From Cellvibrionaceae bacterium (GTDB lineage: Bacteria; Pseudomonadota; Gammaproteobacteria; Pseudomonadales; Cellvibrionaceae): a stretch of DNA of 64,000 bases. The stretch is taken from positions 186,001-250,000 of the forward strand of contig JAGKWU010000008.1 in the NCBI GenBank assembly GCA_021151695.1, read 5' to 3'. This document shows positions 35,908 through 45,215 of the stretch, one piece after another. The translations under genes and the position numbers were made by a program. How positions within the stretch are numbered: position 1 is the stretch's first letter; every line of letters starts with the position of its first letter. The notes beneath the pieces are model-generated. The model was not told where the DNA came from and searched no databases. It worked only from the letters and a program-made list of their open reading frames with translations.

Positions 35908-36946
35908 CGTGCCGCGCCGGCAACAAGGCTTTATTCTGGCCGCAGTGCTCTGGGTGCTGGCGGTGATGTTTATCGCCGTGGGAATTTTCCACGCTTATGT
36001 AGAACGCAAAGCGGCCGTAGGACTGCTGGCCAAAGAGCGTATCCAGGACGAGCTGGATGTACTGTCTACCGAACAAACACTGCTCTATAGCCTGGGGACA
36101 TCGCGCATGACTCTTGCGGGGTTGAGCTTCAGTCGCGTCACCCAAGAGCAACAAAACAACGAACAATTTTCAGCGATATCCGCCGTGGGTGATGAACTCT
36201 GGATGGATGGCACTGTCTACGCCGGCTTGGGTAATGCGGAGTTCGCCTTGCAAGACAATGCTGGTTTGATCGCAATCAATGCATTGGACCAAAGTGTACT
36301 GCGTGCATTTCTGGGTAATTACGAAGAAAGTGAAAGTACCAGATCGCGTCTGCTGGGTAGCTTGCACGATTATATCGACGTGGATGATGCACTGAGCCTG
36401 GGTGGAGCTGAGCAACAAGATTATCTCCTGCAGAAATTACCGGCTCCACCCAACGATTATCTGCGCGCGGTACCGGAGTTGTGGCAAGTAATGGGATGGC
36501 GGGAATGGCTGGGCGAACACCCGCAAATTGATCCGCAACGCTGGTTTTGTCTGGGGCGATTTTCAGTCCTCAACCCCAATACCATGCCCAAATCATTGCT
36601 GATGAGTTATCTGCACCTGGATAAATCATTGGTTGATAAATTGATACAGATGCGCCGAACAGATCCCTTTCGTTCAGCAGAGGATTTTATCCTGCGCACC
36701 AACCTGCTCATGCATCTGGATGACGAGCGATTACGCTTTTTGCCAGGCAATGACTTACGCATGACTATTTGGAATAAGAGGGGGGGACAAGCCAGGTTGA
36801 TTAGCCTACAATTGACGCCCAATGGGCTTATGGGGCCTTGGTTAGTGGATTATGAGCATAGTGTCCAAACTCTCGACAACGATAATGAAGCTTTGGCCAT
36901 TCGCCAATCAACCCTCTTCGACCACCCCATGGATACTGGGCAGTGA
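35897..36946 (+). CDS. gspK: Pseudopilus tip protein GspK
   Basis: The product has 349 residues, far larger than the other pseudopilins. The leader site is RRQQG-FILAAVLW, without Glu at +5, as expected for GspK. Typical GspK segments include LQDNAGLIAINALD and a helix-hairpin-like DPFRSAEDFI. It caps the pseudopilus. I chose the ATG at 35897, with GAGG upstream; an ATG at 35885 is also in frame. Confidence 0.94.
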   Translation: MVVSVPRRQQGFILAAVLWVLAVMFIAVGIFHAYVERKAAVGLLAKERIQDELDVLSTEQTLLYSLGTSRMTLAGLSFSRVTQEQQNNEQFSAISAVGDELWMDGTVYAGLGNAEFALQDNAGLIAINALDQSVLRAFLGNYEESESTRSRLLGSLHDYIDVDDALSLGGAEQQDYLLQKLPAPPNDYLRAVPELWQVMGWREWLGEHPQIDPQRWFCLGRFSVLNPNTMPKSLLMSYLHLDKSLVDKLIQMRRTDPFRSAEDFILRTNLLMHLDDERLRFLPGNDLRMTIWNKRGGQARLISLQLTPNGLMGPWLVDYEHSVQTLDNDNEALAIRQSTLFDHPMDTGQ

Positions 36947-37952
36947 TGCACTGAAACTGGCTGATGAAAATATCGGCCTTGAATCTCCCAGTCTGATCAT
37001 TCCGCGTAAATATCTTTTCTATCAGTACATGGATTTTGCGGCAGTGCCACGCGCATTGCGTCGCAACCTTGTGCTGCAACGTATCCGTCAGCTGAGTCCT
37101 TTTGGTGAACCAGCATTTGTCGAGGTGGCAGAAGGTGATAGCGTCCAGGTATGGTTTTGGGATGCTGCGCGACTTGGACGTTTGCACAGCCAGCAGGATT
37201 TACCCGCGTTAGCTGCTATCCCCGAGATATTGCTCTATTCCCCTTTCGACGACGGCTTGCGTATCCAGCAGTGCCTGGATGGTTGGGAACTGCAATATTG
37301 GTCTGGCAAAACACTCCGCCATTCGCGCTGGTTGCCGACTCTCCCAAGTGCTCGCGAGCAGGCAGATTTTGTCCGGGTTTGCGGTGCCTCTGAAGCTGAT
37401 ACCTGGCACACAGCTGCTGCTACCTTATTGCCTCGCCCCTGGAACGAAAAGCAATTCTGGAGCAAAGATTACCTACTGAGCGAAGCTGTTGCCCCCAAAC
37501 TGGTATTGATTGTACTGCTTGCCTGGTTTGTGTTGGAGCTGGGTATGTGGTTGGGTGCGGTGTGCAAAGAAGTCCTGCTCAGCCATAGTGTTGCCAGCAA
37601 AAACAGCCAACTGATCGAGCTGGTTCGCCAGCGCGATCACGCACTCCAGCAGCAGGAATTTAATCAATCAATCCTTGCGCTCATTGATGCTCCGACCCAG
37701 CTGCATTTGCTAGCCGAAGTACAGGCTTGTCTTAAGGATCTGAGCTACACCATGCTTGATTGGCAATACCAACGTGGTCAACTCGATCTGATATTACAGC
37801 AGGAAAATCTGGATACTCGCGCGTTGATTGAATCCTGCGGCAAATCCAAAGTCTTTGGTGAAGTGCGGGCTGAGCCGGGCATCACGCCGAAGCAAACGCG
37901 GTTACTGTTCAAGGTGCCGGTAGTGAGTGGGGAGCAAAAAAATGCCCAATAA
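36885..37952 (+). CDS. gspL: GspL-like type II secretion protein
   Basis: The 355-residue protein has a cytoplasmic part of about 200 residues, one transmembrane helix near 206-226 (LVLIVLLAWFVLELGMWLG) and a periplasmic coiled-coil plus small domain. This is the GspL bitopic layout; the protein links GspE to the membrane. Sequence match to GspL is weak, and the call rests on order and topology. The start is uncertain: ATG at 36885 overlaps gspK by 62 bases and an ATG at 36852 by 95. Neither has a strong ribosome-binding site. Confidence 0.8.
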   Translation: MKLWPFANQPSSTTPWILGSDALKLADENIGLESPSLIIPRKYLFYQYMDFAAVPRALRRNLVLQRIRQLSPFGEPAFVEVAEGDSVQVWFWDAARLGRLHSQQDLPALAAIPEILLYSPFDDGLRIQQCLDGWELQYWSGKTLRHSRWLPTLPSAREQADFVRVCGASEADTWHTAAATLLPRPWNEKQFWSKDYLLSEAVAPKLVLIVLLAWFVLELGMWLGAVCKEVLLSHSVASKNSQLIELVRQRDHALQQQEFNQSILALIDAPTQLHLLAEVQACLKDLSYTMLDWQYQRGQLDLILQQENLDTRALIESCGKSKVFGEVRAEPGITPKQTRLLFKVPVVSGEQKNAQ

Positions 37953-38586
37953 ATTGCTCCAATCGCTGCTTTCTTTTAATGCGCAACTGCAAAGCCAGCT
38001 TCAAGCGAATCAGCGTTTGCGCTGGATGCTGTGGGGGATTGCCTACATCCTGATTTTGTATTTTGCGCTCAGTCTGAGTGAGTGGCGCCAAGCCGGCAAT
38101 GAAACTATTGCCCAGTTGCAACGCACCTCAGCTAAGCTCGATCAGTTGCAGCACCAAACCCAATGGCCAGAGCGCTTGCAGCACGAGCAGGAATTGGGTG
38201 TGCAATTGCGCACTCGCCTGTGGGAGACGCAATCCGAAAGCCTTGCAGAAGCTGATGTGCAAAACTACTTGCGGCGTCTGATGACCGACCACAATGCGCT
38301 CAATTATCGTCCGCGCTTGGCGCCCACAGAGAAAATAGAGATTGCTGGCCAGTCATTGATCAAAGTGACCGCCGAAGTCAGTGGCAGCGTCGCCGCCAGC
38401 CAGATAGATCATCTGCTCAAAGCCCTGGCAGATAATTCGCGTTTTATCGCCGTTGAGCGTTTTGGCTATTCCCCGCAGCGCGCTGGCCAGCTCGATATGA
38501 TGGTCACCGCCTATTTTTTGATTGTGGATGTTGCTTCGACCCAAGGGCCCGCTACGCAGAAAGGGAGTGAAGATGTTGCTCGTTAA
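37942..38586 (+). CDS. gspM: GspM-like type II secretion protein
   Basis: The product has 214 residues: a short cytoplasmic N-terminus, a transmembrane helix near residues 27-46 (LRWMLWGIAYILILYFALSL), and a periplasmic coiled coil followed by a ferredoxin-like part. This is the GspM/PilO arrangement and it would pair with GspL. The ATG at 37942 is preceded by GGGGAG at the right distance. It overlaps both neighbours by 11-14 bases. Confidence 0.82.
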   Translation: MPNKLLQSLLSFNAQLQSQLQANQRLRWMLWGIAYILILYFALSLSEWRQAGNETIAQLQRTSAKLDQLQHQTQWPERLQHEQELGVQLRTRLWETQSESLAEADVQNYLRRLMTDHNALNYRPRLAPTEKIEIAGQSLIKVTAEVSGSVAASQIDHLLKALADNSRFIAVERFGYSPQRAGQLDMMVTAYFLIVDVASTQGPATQKGSEDVAR

Positions 38587-39313
38587 TCTTCCTGCCCATG
38601 AACGCAAATTCTACCAACTCTCATTCACCTTGCTGGCTATTACTCTGGTGATGGGACTGTTGATTGGCGGTATAAATGCTGGTGAAAGTACAAATAACCG
38701 GACAGACAATTGGCAAGCTAGCGAATTGCGTCCGAGCGCTGATACATTAGCCGACTTTAACTCCATCACTACTCAGTCTCGCTGGTTTGTAGAAGGTGGT
38801 CAGTCCAAAGCCACTGCCAATGTTATTGATACCGATGAGGTGGAAAGCTTTCATCTTTTGGGGATTGTGGATAAAGGCGGTCAGCGCTATGCGCTCTTTA
38901 TGCCCCCAGCCACTGATGCGGGGCACAGCAAAATGGTGCAGCTCGCAACTGGCGAACCGCTCGTAGGTGATTGGAAATTGCAGGAAATAACGTCCACCAA
39001 AGTCATCGTTTCAAAGGCGGCTGATAACGAAACACGTGAGCTGTTGCTCTACGGAGCACCAACAAAAGCCGCAAAGGCGCCGGTAGCTGCAAGCAAACAC
39101 ACGGCTACTGCTAAATCGGCGAAGTCCTCCGGGGCATCTGAGGTGGCTGCAAAAGCCAGAGATGCATCTCCCAGGACGCCAACGAAAGACAGACCAAAAA
39201 GAGATAAGGCTGAGATCGAAAAAAACCGGGCCCAACGTGCTGAAACAGTCGCAAAACGGAAGGCCGATTCCGCTCATAAAAAAGCTGAAAAAGACAAAGC
39301 AACAAAACGCTGA
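38573..39313 (+). CDS. gspN: GspN/GspC-like protein (XpsN type) with basic tail
   Basis: The 246-residue bitopic protein has one transmembrane helix (about residues 17-38). A homology-region-like beta domain of about 75 residues follows (SFHLLGIVDKGGQRYALF to TRELLLYG), the part of GspC/PilP that contacts the secretin. No PDZ domain is present. The last 80 residues are Lys/Ala/Arg-rich and low complexity. In Xanthomonas the XpsN protein at this position does the work of GspC, and I infer the same here. AGGGAG precedes the ATG at 38573. Confidence 0.8.
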   Translation: MLLVNLPAHERKFYQLSFTLLAITLVMGLLIGGINAGESTNNRTDNWQASELRPSADTLADFNSITTQSRWFVEGGQSKATANVIDTDEVESFHLLGIVDKGGQRYALFMPPATDAGHSKMVQLATGEPLVGDWKLQEITSTKVIVSKAADNETRELLLYGAPTKAAKAPVAASKHTATAKSAKSSGASEVAAKARDASPRTPTKDRPKRDKAEIEKNRAQRAETVAKRKADSAHKKAEKDKATKR

Positions 39314-39374
39314 TCACCTTGATGATTTAGGCAGCCAACTTACGTAAAACTCTAGCTTCAGGAATGCTGAAATA

Positions 39375-41555
39375 ATGTCAGATCAACCTAATCACTTGCC
39401 AGGCGCTCAATCGTCAAAATACCGCGCTGGTTTTACGCTTGCACTCCTGCCTTTGGTTGTGGCTCTTGCCAGCTGCAATGGTGTGCAGTCGCAACAGCAG
39501 CCGGTTAAAAAAGTGAAAGTTGATTCCGGGTTTACGCCTTTACGTGAACCCAAGCCCGCGCAGCCAATCGAGCAGGCAACGCGCGATACATCTGCTAAGG
39601 CGCAAATCAAAGCCGGCCCAGGTGTGACTATTGGCAATCAGATCGCTAATGCCAAAGAAAAAGAGCTTTCCGTCAAGGTCAGCGGCGAACCTATTAGTGT
39701 GAACTATCACGATGTGCCGCTGCCGGCCTTTATTAATGAAGTCTTTGGCGAGCAACTCGGCCTCTCGTTTAATCTTGATCCGCAAATTGAAAAGCAAGAG
39801 GACCTGGTAACTCTGCGTATAGCTGAGCCAATTCCGCCCTCGGAGCTTTTCCATGTTGCCGTACGTACCCTGGCTTCTTACGGTGTCACGGTTGCGCAAG
39901 AGGGTAATATCCTCAGTTTCCTGATCGATGCCTCTGCCAGTGGTGGCGAAACTCCGTTGTTGATTAGCGGTAGGGCTTTGCCTGACGTGCCTACATCACA
40001 TCGCCCTGTCTTTATGTTTGTGCCGCTCAAAGTTGTTACTGGTGGCAAAGTGGCCGGCTGGTTGCGCGATGCTATGACTGGTAAAGATATAAAAGTTGAG
40101 GAAGACTCCCTGCGCAACGCGGTGTTGCTGAAAGGTAATCAAGAGCTGGTAACCCAGGCGCTGGGTATTATTGATGTATTGGACCAGCCATTAATGCGCG
40201 GCAAGTTTTCGGCGAGTATTGAGCCAGCTTTTGTAAAGGTGGGTGACTTGAGTAAAAACCTGCAATCAGTGCTCAATGCTGAAGGCTATGACGCCACCAT
40301 AAAATCCACCACTGGTTCGATTATTCTGATTCCGTTGGATGGCGCTAACCAGATGGTTGTATTTGCTTCATCTCAGGCAATTCTCGATCATGTACGCGAA
40401 TGGATCAACACGCTGGATCGCCGTCAGCAAATGAGTATTGATCAAGGTATCTTCACTTACGAAGTGCGTAATGCCGATGCAAGCTACATAGTAAATATCC
40501 TGAGCGGTGTTGAAAACGGCGAAGCCTCTGGTAAATCTACGCGCGCTGAATCTGAAGGAAACTCAGGTTCTGCGATTTCTGATGCCACAACGACTACCGG
40601 TAGTAATCGCTCATCGAATAGGCAGGGCAATAACAACCAGACCACCGCCGTTGCTAAAATTGCCGGTGGCAACTTTGTGGTTGATAGCAACCGCAACACC
40701 ATCATCTATAAAGGTAGCGGCCAAGCATGGGCCGATCTACTGCCAGTTATTCAGTCACTAGACAAGGCGGCTCCTTCAGTTTTAATTGAGGTTTTAATTG
40801 CTGAAGTTACATTGAGCGATAACGAAAATACCGGTTTTGAGTTTGTTGCCAACACAAATAGCAGTATTGACGGTATTAAATACCCCACAACAATATCGAC
40901 CTTAGCGGGGTTGGGCGTGGGTAAACTCACTGGTGGATCTGCCACCGGGACAGGATTAACAGCAGAAGCTCTTAATAGCGCAGGCAAGACTCGCGCAATC
41001 CTTAATCTATTTCAGCAAAACAAGCGCGCGGAAATCCGCTCTCGCCCTCGCCTAATGGTGAAAAGCGGTCAGCAAGCAACAATAGATGTAGGTAAAGAGG
41101 TGGCAACGCGAGGGTCTGTTGTAGCAACGGGTAACTCGGCGATTCAAAGCTTCAATTCAGCAAAAACGGGCGTGCGCTTGACCGTGAAACCTGTGGTGCA
41201 TGCGTCGGGTCATGTAGACATAGATATTGATCAGTCTCTGAGCGAGGCATCCAAAAACGAGTTCAGTGCTATAGATTCGCCAGATATCTACAATCGCCAG
41301 ATCAAGACTATGGTAACGCTGCAAGACGGCGGTTCTATCTTGCTTGGGGGGTTAATATCCAATAAGTCAGATCGTACGGATTCAGGGGTTCCCTGGGCGT
41401 CAAAAATTCCAATTCTGGGGAATCTCTTTAAGGCTAAGGCGAAAGGCGCAGAGCGCACTGAGCTTATGGTGATGATTATTCCTTATGTAGTGGATAACCC
41501 GGCCGAAGGGCAAGCAATTACCAAGACAATCCAGGATGCATTTCAGCAGCAATAG
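39375..41555 (+). CDS. gspD: Type II secretion outer-membrane secretin GspD
   Basis: The 726-residue secretin has a signal peptide ending in a lipobox-like VALASC with Cys34, as in XpsD-type lipoprotein secretins. The N0 domain starts near residue 110 (SVNYHDVPLPAFINEVFGEQ) and N1-N3 repeats follow. A Ser/Asn/Gln-rich loop interrupts N3 (about 385-425). The C-terminal secretin domain has VLIEVLIAEVTL, RSRPRLMVKSGQQATIDVG and LLGGLISNKSDR. It forms the outer-membrane gate. No separate pilotin is seen. Confidence 0.96.
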   Translation: MSDQPNHLPGAQSSKYRAGFTLALLPLVVALASCNGVQSQQQPVKKVKVDSGFTPLREPKPAQPIEQATRDTSAKAQIKAGPGVTIGNQIANAKEKELSVKVSGEPISVNYHDVPLPAFINEVFGEQLGLSFNLDPQIEKQEDLVTLRIAEPIPPSELFHVAVRTLASYGVTVAQEGNILSFLIDASASGGETPLLISGRALPDVPTSHRPVFMFVPLKVVTGGKVAGWLRDAMTGKDIKVEEDSLRNAVLLKGNQELVTQALGIIDVLDQPLMRGKFSASIEPAFVKVGDLSKNLQSVLNAEGYDATIKSTTGSIILIPLDGANQMVVFASSQAILDHVREWINTLDRRQQMSIDQGIFTYEVRNADASYIVNILSGVENGEASGKSTRAESEGNSGSAISDATTTTGSNRSSNRQGNNNQTTAVAKIAGGNFVVDSNRNTIIYKGSGQAWADLLPVIQSLDKAAPSVLIEVLIAEVTLSDNENTGFEFVANTNSSIDGIKYPTTISTLAGLGVGKLTGGSATGTGLTAEALNSAGKTRAILNLFQQNKRAEIRSRPRLMVKSGQQATIDVGKEVATRGSVVATGNSAIQSFNSAKTGVRLTVKPVVHASGHVDIDIDQSLSEASKNEFSAIDSPDIYNRQIKTMVTLQDGGSILLGGLISNKSDRTDSGVPWASKIPILGNLFKAKAKGAERTELMVMIIPYVVDNPAEGQAITKTIQDAFQQQ

Positions 41556-41923
41556 TGACGCCAAAAACGTTACCATCTGAAGCATTTGCTGCTTTAATTT
41601 GGGTTTCAGGTGCGAAACTGAAGGGATTCATAAGTTTGTAAATGAGAAAAGAGTCATAAAAAAGGCCATAAAATCGTCCCCTGAGATGGTTTTCTGGTCT
41701 TTGTGCTTGCTTTGTGATCATATTTGCTAGGCTTTATAGGATAATACTTTCAGTAACTGCGGTAAGTCTCTGCTTTTAATAACTTAAGGCTTGATCTCTG
41801 GAATTGATAGGGTATATTCTTGGTCGGTCTTTAAATCGTGGGATTGCTCTTGCAGACCCAGGGACCCCAAGACCAATCAAAATCAACGTTGATTATAAGT
41901 TTACTAATTAGGAGTTAAACCAT
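41556..41923. other. 368-base gap between gspD and the S-layer-like gene
   Basis: No ORF is supported here. The right half contains the promoter at 41791-41818 and an untranslated leader of about 100 bases, with a TTGGTC/GACCAA pairing (41819-41824 with 41871-41876). No intrinsic terminator is evident after gspD. Confidence 0.5.
41791..41818 (+). promoter_or_regulatory. Sigma-70 promoter of the S-layer-like gene
   Basis: TTGATC at 41791-41796 and TATATT at 41813-41818 are spaced 16 bases. The predicted start near 41825 would give a leader of about 100 bases with a strong AGGAG at about 41911. Such a leader suits an abundant, stable mRNA. Confidence 0.5.
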
Positions 41924-43288
41924 ATGGTTTCTAAGAAAATTCTGGGCGTGGCTATTGCCGCTGCCTTGGCATCGCAAGGTGCTTTCGCTGTTGTTGATAT
42001 CACCGGTCAAACTGGTGCTGTAAACTACGCTAAAGAAGCAATCACTACTGTTACATCTGGCTTCGTAGATGTTTCTTCAACAACTAATCAGTTGGATATC
42101 AATGTTGAAGCTGGCTTTGGTGTTGTTGCTACTAACCACGTTTACGTGCGTTTCAACTTGATTGGCGCTAAATTTAAAGATCAAGTTGTTGCTGGCGATT
42201 TGACTGGCGTGACTGCAAACACTGTTGACACTGTATCTGTTTCTCAAGGTGGTACTGCTGGTTCTAACTATGTGATTTTTGACATCACTGCAGGTTCTGC
42301 TGGTTTGGATCAAGCTAACGTATTGCAATTGGCGTTGGATACTCTGAAGTTGGATGTAGCTGCTTCTGGTGCAAGCGTGTATTACACTCTGTTCAACCTG
42401 GCTGACGCTAGCTTGGCTGTTGCTGCTACCGGTACTACTACTACTGGTTCATTGGCTAGCGGTCACTACACTTTTGCTACTATTTCAAATGCGTTGTCTA
42501 CTGAATTCGGTAAAACTAACAATGTTGCTGACGTAGCTTCTGACTTCACCACATTCTTGGGTAACTCCACTAGTGAAGTGGTTGGTTCAGTTAAGTTCAA
42601 CTTGGATACCACGTCATTATTGGTTGATGGTACTGCTGTAAGTGCCCTGAGTGAAGTGGCGACTGACGATTCAGATGTAGTAATCGGCGGTAACCTGGGC
42701 TTTGGTGATTTGGATTTGGACGGCTGTGCAATCGATGCTGACTCAGGCTCTTTGCTTGATGGTGGTGATTGCGTATTGTCTGATTTCAGTGAAAACGTAG
42801 CTTACGATGTGAGCATATCTGTTGACGGTGAAACCACTATCAATCCAGGTACTTACACTGCGGCGGTAGATTACGTTAAAGTGGGCCAGTATGAGCCAAC
42901 TGATGCTAACGGTGACTTGGGTACCATTACCCGTAACGGTACTTCTATCCAAGTTCCTTACCTGACTACTTTCACTGACTACAATCAGCGCGTAGTTCTG
43001 GTTAACCGCAGTGCTAAAGCAGCTCCATACAAATTCGCATTCACTACCGAAGCTGGTGTAACTGCTGCTAATGGCACTAAATATTCTGGTTCTATCCCAG
43101 CTAACTCTACTCTGGTATTGAAAGCTGCTGATGTTGTAACCCTGACCGGTGGTTCACGTACTGCTGCTACCATCACTGTAACTGCTCAAGAAGCTAACAT
43201 TGATGCTGCTACCACTACTGTTAACCTGTCAGACAAGTCTACTGACACTGTTAACCTGATCGACCACAGCCAAGGTTCTGCAATGTAA
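41924..43288 (+). CDS. Exported S-layer-like surface protein
   Basis: The 454-residue product has a clean signal peptide, probably cut after GAFA at residue 22. The mature protein is acidic, Thr/Ala/Val/Gly-rich, almost without Lys and Arg clusters, and predicted mainly beta. It has only two cysteines, C268 and C283, likely a disulfide around a Cys-loop. Codon use is strongly biased to GCT, GGT, GTT and ACT, unlike neighbouring genes, as in very highly expressed proteins. It could be an S-layer protein of the Slr4 kind known in marine Gammaproteobacteria, but I cannot show homology. A good promoter, AGGAG and terminator frame it as a single-gene unit. Confidence 0.75.
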   Translation: MVSKKILGVAIAAALASQGAFAVVDITGQTGAVNYAKEAITTVTSGFVDVSSTTNQLDINVEAGFGVVATNHVYVRFNLIGAKFKDQVVAGDLTGVTANTVDTVSVSQGGTAGSNYVIFDITAGSAGLDQANVLQLALDTLKLDVAASGASVYYTLFNLADASLAVAATGTTTTGSLASGHYTFATISNALSTEFGKTNNVADVASDFTTFLGNSTSEVVGSVKFNLDTTSLLVDGTAVSALSEVATDDSDVVIGGNLGFGDLDLDGCAIDADSGSLLDGGDCVLSDFSENVAYDVSISVDGETTINPGTYTAAVDYVKVGQYEPTDANGDLGTITRNGTSIQVPYLTTFTDYNQRVVLVNRSAKAAPYKFAFTTEAGVTAANGTKYSGSIPANSTLVLKAADVVTLTGGSRTAATITVTAQEANIDAATTTVNLSDKSTDTVNLIDHSQGSAM

Positions 43289-43314
43289 TTATCGTTTGAT
43301 AATTTCATTGTTGG

Positions 43315-43342
43315 AAAAAGGGCGCTTCGGCGCCCTTTTTTA
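43315..43342 (+). terminator. Intrinsic terminator after the S-layer-like gene
   Basis: AAAAAGGGCGC and GCGCCCTTTTT enclose a TTCG tetraloop, a very stable hairpin with a T-run. It isolates the gene from the polysaccharide cluster downstream. Confidence 0.95.
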
Positions 43343-43423
43343 TTGGGCGATTTAATCTAAAAAATGCTTGAATTTGTGTAATGTTTAGAGCGTTTTGCTT
43401 TGGGTTTGTGTGAGAAAAAGTTG

Positions 43424-44206
43424 ATGGATAAATATAAATTATTTGTTGCCAGTGTCTACGCCCCGTCTCCATGGAATCGTGAATGGTACAGATTACAAAC
43501 CCGTTATCTGGCTCAAAACGCAGGCGGTGTGGATTACAGGTTTGGTGTCATACTCAATGGTATTGATCGAGCAGAGTTGGATGCAGAGATCGATCTGATT
43601 GCTGAAAATCCCGGTAATACAGGTCATTCTGCGGCCATGCGTCAAATGCTTGAAGCTTTTCGCCAATCGGATTGCACGCACTTTTTATTTTTAGATAGCG
43701 ATTGCTTTCCTGTGCATGGCGATTGGTTTGCTGTGTTGGTTGCCCAGATGCAGAAGTTTGGTAAACATTTCGCTGCTCCGATCCGCTATGAAAATCTCGA
43801 TATCTTTCCTCATCCATGTGCTTTTTTTTGTGATCGGGAAGGCTTGAATGATGCCCGAATTAATTTTGATATAGGCCATCCCGGCGCAAATCTTTTGGGT
43901 GAAACAGTGCGAGATGTGGGAAATGCCATGTTTCCAATGTTGCAGGAAATTCTCCCTTTGCTGCGTACGAACATCGAAAACCGGCATCCGGTAGCGGCGG
44001 CGGTCTATCACCATATGTTTTACCATCATGGTGCGGGTAGTCGAAATTTCGAGTTCCGACTTTTAAACAAATATGACTACTGTAGTCACTGGTGGGATAA
44101 GTCGGGTGATGAAGCGCTAGCGGCTCAGTTGAGAGACGAATTATTTGCAGATTCAGAAGTTTTTCTTGCTCGTTTGATGGGCGCTAATTTCAATGGTGAG
44201 TGGTAG
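43424..44206 (+). CDS. Putative glycosyltransferase-like protein
   Basis: The 260-residue cytoplasmic protein has FLFLDSDCFP near residues 87-96, which resembles the DxD metal-binding motif of GT-A fold enzymes. DYRFGVILNGID upstream fits a nucleotide-sugar strand. No clear family name comes to mind. No signal peptide or membrane segment is present. The ATG at 43424 was preferred to a TTG at 43400. Its place at the head of a polysaccharide cluster supports a sugar-transfer or sugar-binding role. It stands 127 bases before the first sulfotransferase gene. Confidence 0.6.
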   Translation: MDKYKLFVASVYAPSPWNREWYRLQTRYLAQNAGGVDYRFGVILNGIDRAELDAEIDLIAENPGNTGHSAAMRQMLEAFRQSDCTHFLFLDSDCFPVHGDWFAVLVAQMQKFGKHFAAPIRYENLDIFPHPCAFFCDREGLNDARINFDIGHPGANLLGETVRDVGNAMFPMLQEILPLLRTNIENRHPVAAAVYHHMFYHHGAGSRNFEFRLLNKYDYCSHWWDKSGDEALAAQLRDELFADSEVFLARLMGANFNGEW

Positions 44207-44333
44207 GAAATGGCAAGAAACCTGAATGCCCGTATTTTGTTTTCTGGTATGGGTTTTAAAACTTATTAAACAGAGTTGTTGCACCATTGTAGGGTAAAAT
44301 GGCAAAAATTCCGTTTTTGAAAAGTTAGCCTGC

Positions 44334-45215
44334 ATGAAAAATAAACAGGATGATTCCTGCTCACCTACCTTGTTGCTTACAGGATTACCCAGAGCTGGAA
44401 CTACGCTCTCATGCCATATCCTCAATCAGCATCATAATGTACTCGCATTGCATGAGCCTTTAACGCCTACCGATTTTAAACCGGAACTGGGAAGGCACGC
44501 CGCCATAGATCATATTGATAGCTTCGCGCAACTTAGTCGACAGCGTGTGTTGTCTGAGGGTAAGGCTCTGAGTCGTCAGAAAGGTGGTGCGGTTCCCGAG
44601 AATCCAGTGGAGGTCCAGTCTGATAAGGGCTTGCGTGCGCTGGATGTAAGTCTGGCTGATATCCATGTAGGCGAGCGTATAAAAAGCCCTGATTTTACCT
44701 TGGTGATCAAACACAATGCGCTTTTTACTGGTTTGTTGCCAGAATTGGGAGCGCGCTTCCCGGTTTTTGCCATAGTGCGCAATCCGCTAGCGGTATTGGC
44801 CAGTTGGAATTCAGTAGATTTACCCGTTAATCAGGGGCGAATTCCCGCCGGTGAACTCTACTGTCCTGAGCTTAGGTTGCTATTGGATAGTACATCTGAT
44901 CGCATCTTGCGGCAGCTTCATGTATTGGAATGGTTTTGTGGAAGATTTGTCGCTCATATAAATACATCAATACTTCGATATGAGGAGTTCGTTGGCGATC
45001 CGGCGATAATAGGTCGAACGTTGGAGTTACCTGGTTCCTACCATGGTAAAGTTCAAAAGCGGGATAGTCGTAACCAAAGCTATGATTTGAAATTGATGGA
45101 AGATCTCTACGGGAAATTGCAGGGCTTTGGTGATGCAATCTGGAAGCTCTACAGTCGGGCCGACGTAGATAATTTAATGAATAGTCTGACGGATGGTAAA
45201 AGAGCATCCGAATGA
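44334..45215 (+). CDS. Sulfotransferase family protein
   Basis: The 293-residue product has a PAPS-binding loop TGLPRAGTTL at residues 16-25 and a 3'-phosphate segment FAIVRNPLAVLASW. Both are standard in sulfotransferases that move sulfate from PAPS to sugars or proteins. The acceptor is unknown; a surface polysaccharide is most likely from context. The stop overlaps the next sulfotransferase start by four bases. Confidence 0.82.
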   Translation: MKNKQDDSCSPTLLLTGLPRAGTTLSCHILNQHHNVLALHEPLTPTDFKPELGRHAAIDHIDSFAQLSRQRVLSEGKALSRQKGGAVPENPVEVQSDKGLRALDVSLADIHVGERIKSPDFTLVIKHNALFTGLLPELGARFPVFAIVRNPLAVLASWNSVDLPVNQGRIPAGELYCPELRLLLDSTSDRILRQLHVLEWFCGRFVAHINTSILRYEEFVGDPAIIGRTLELPGSYHGKVQKRDSRNQSYDLKLMEDLYGKLQGFGDAIWKLYSRADVDNLMNSLTDGKRASE

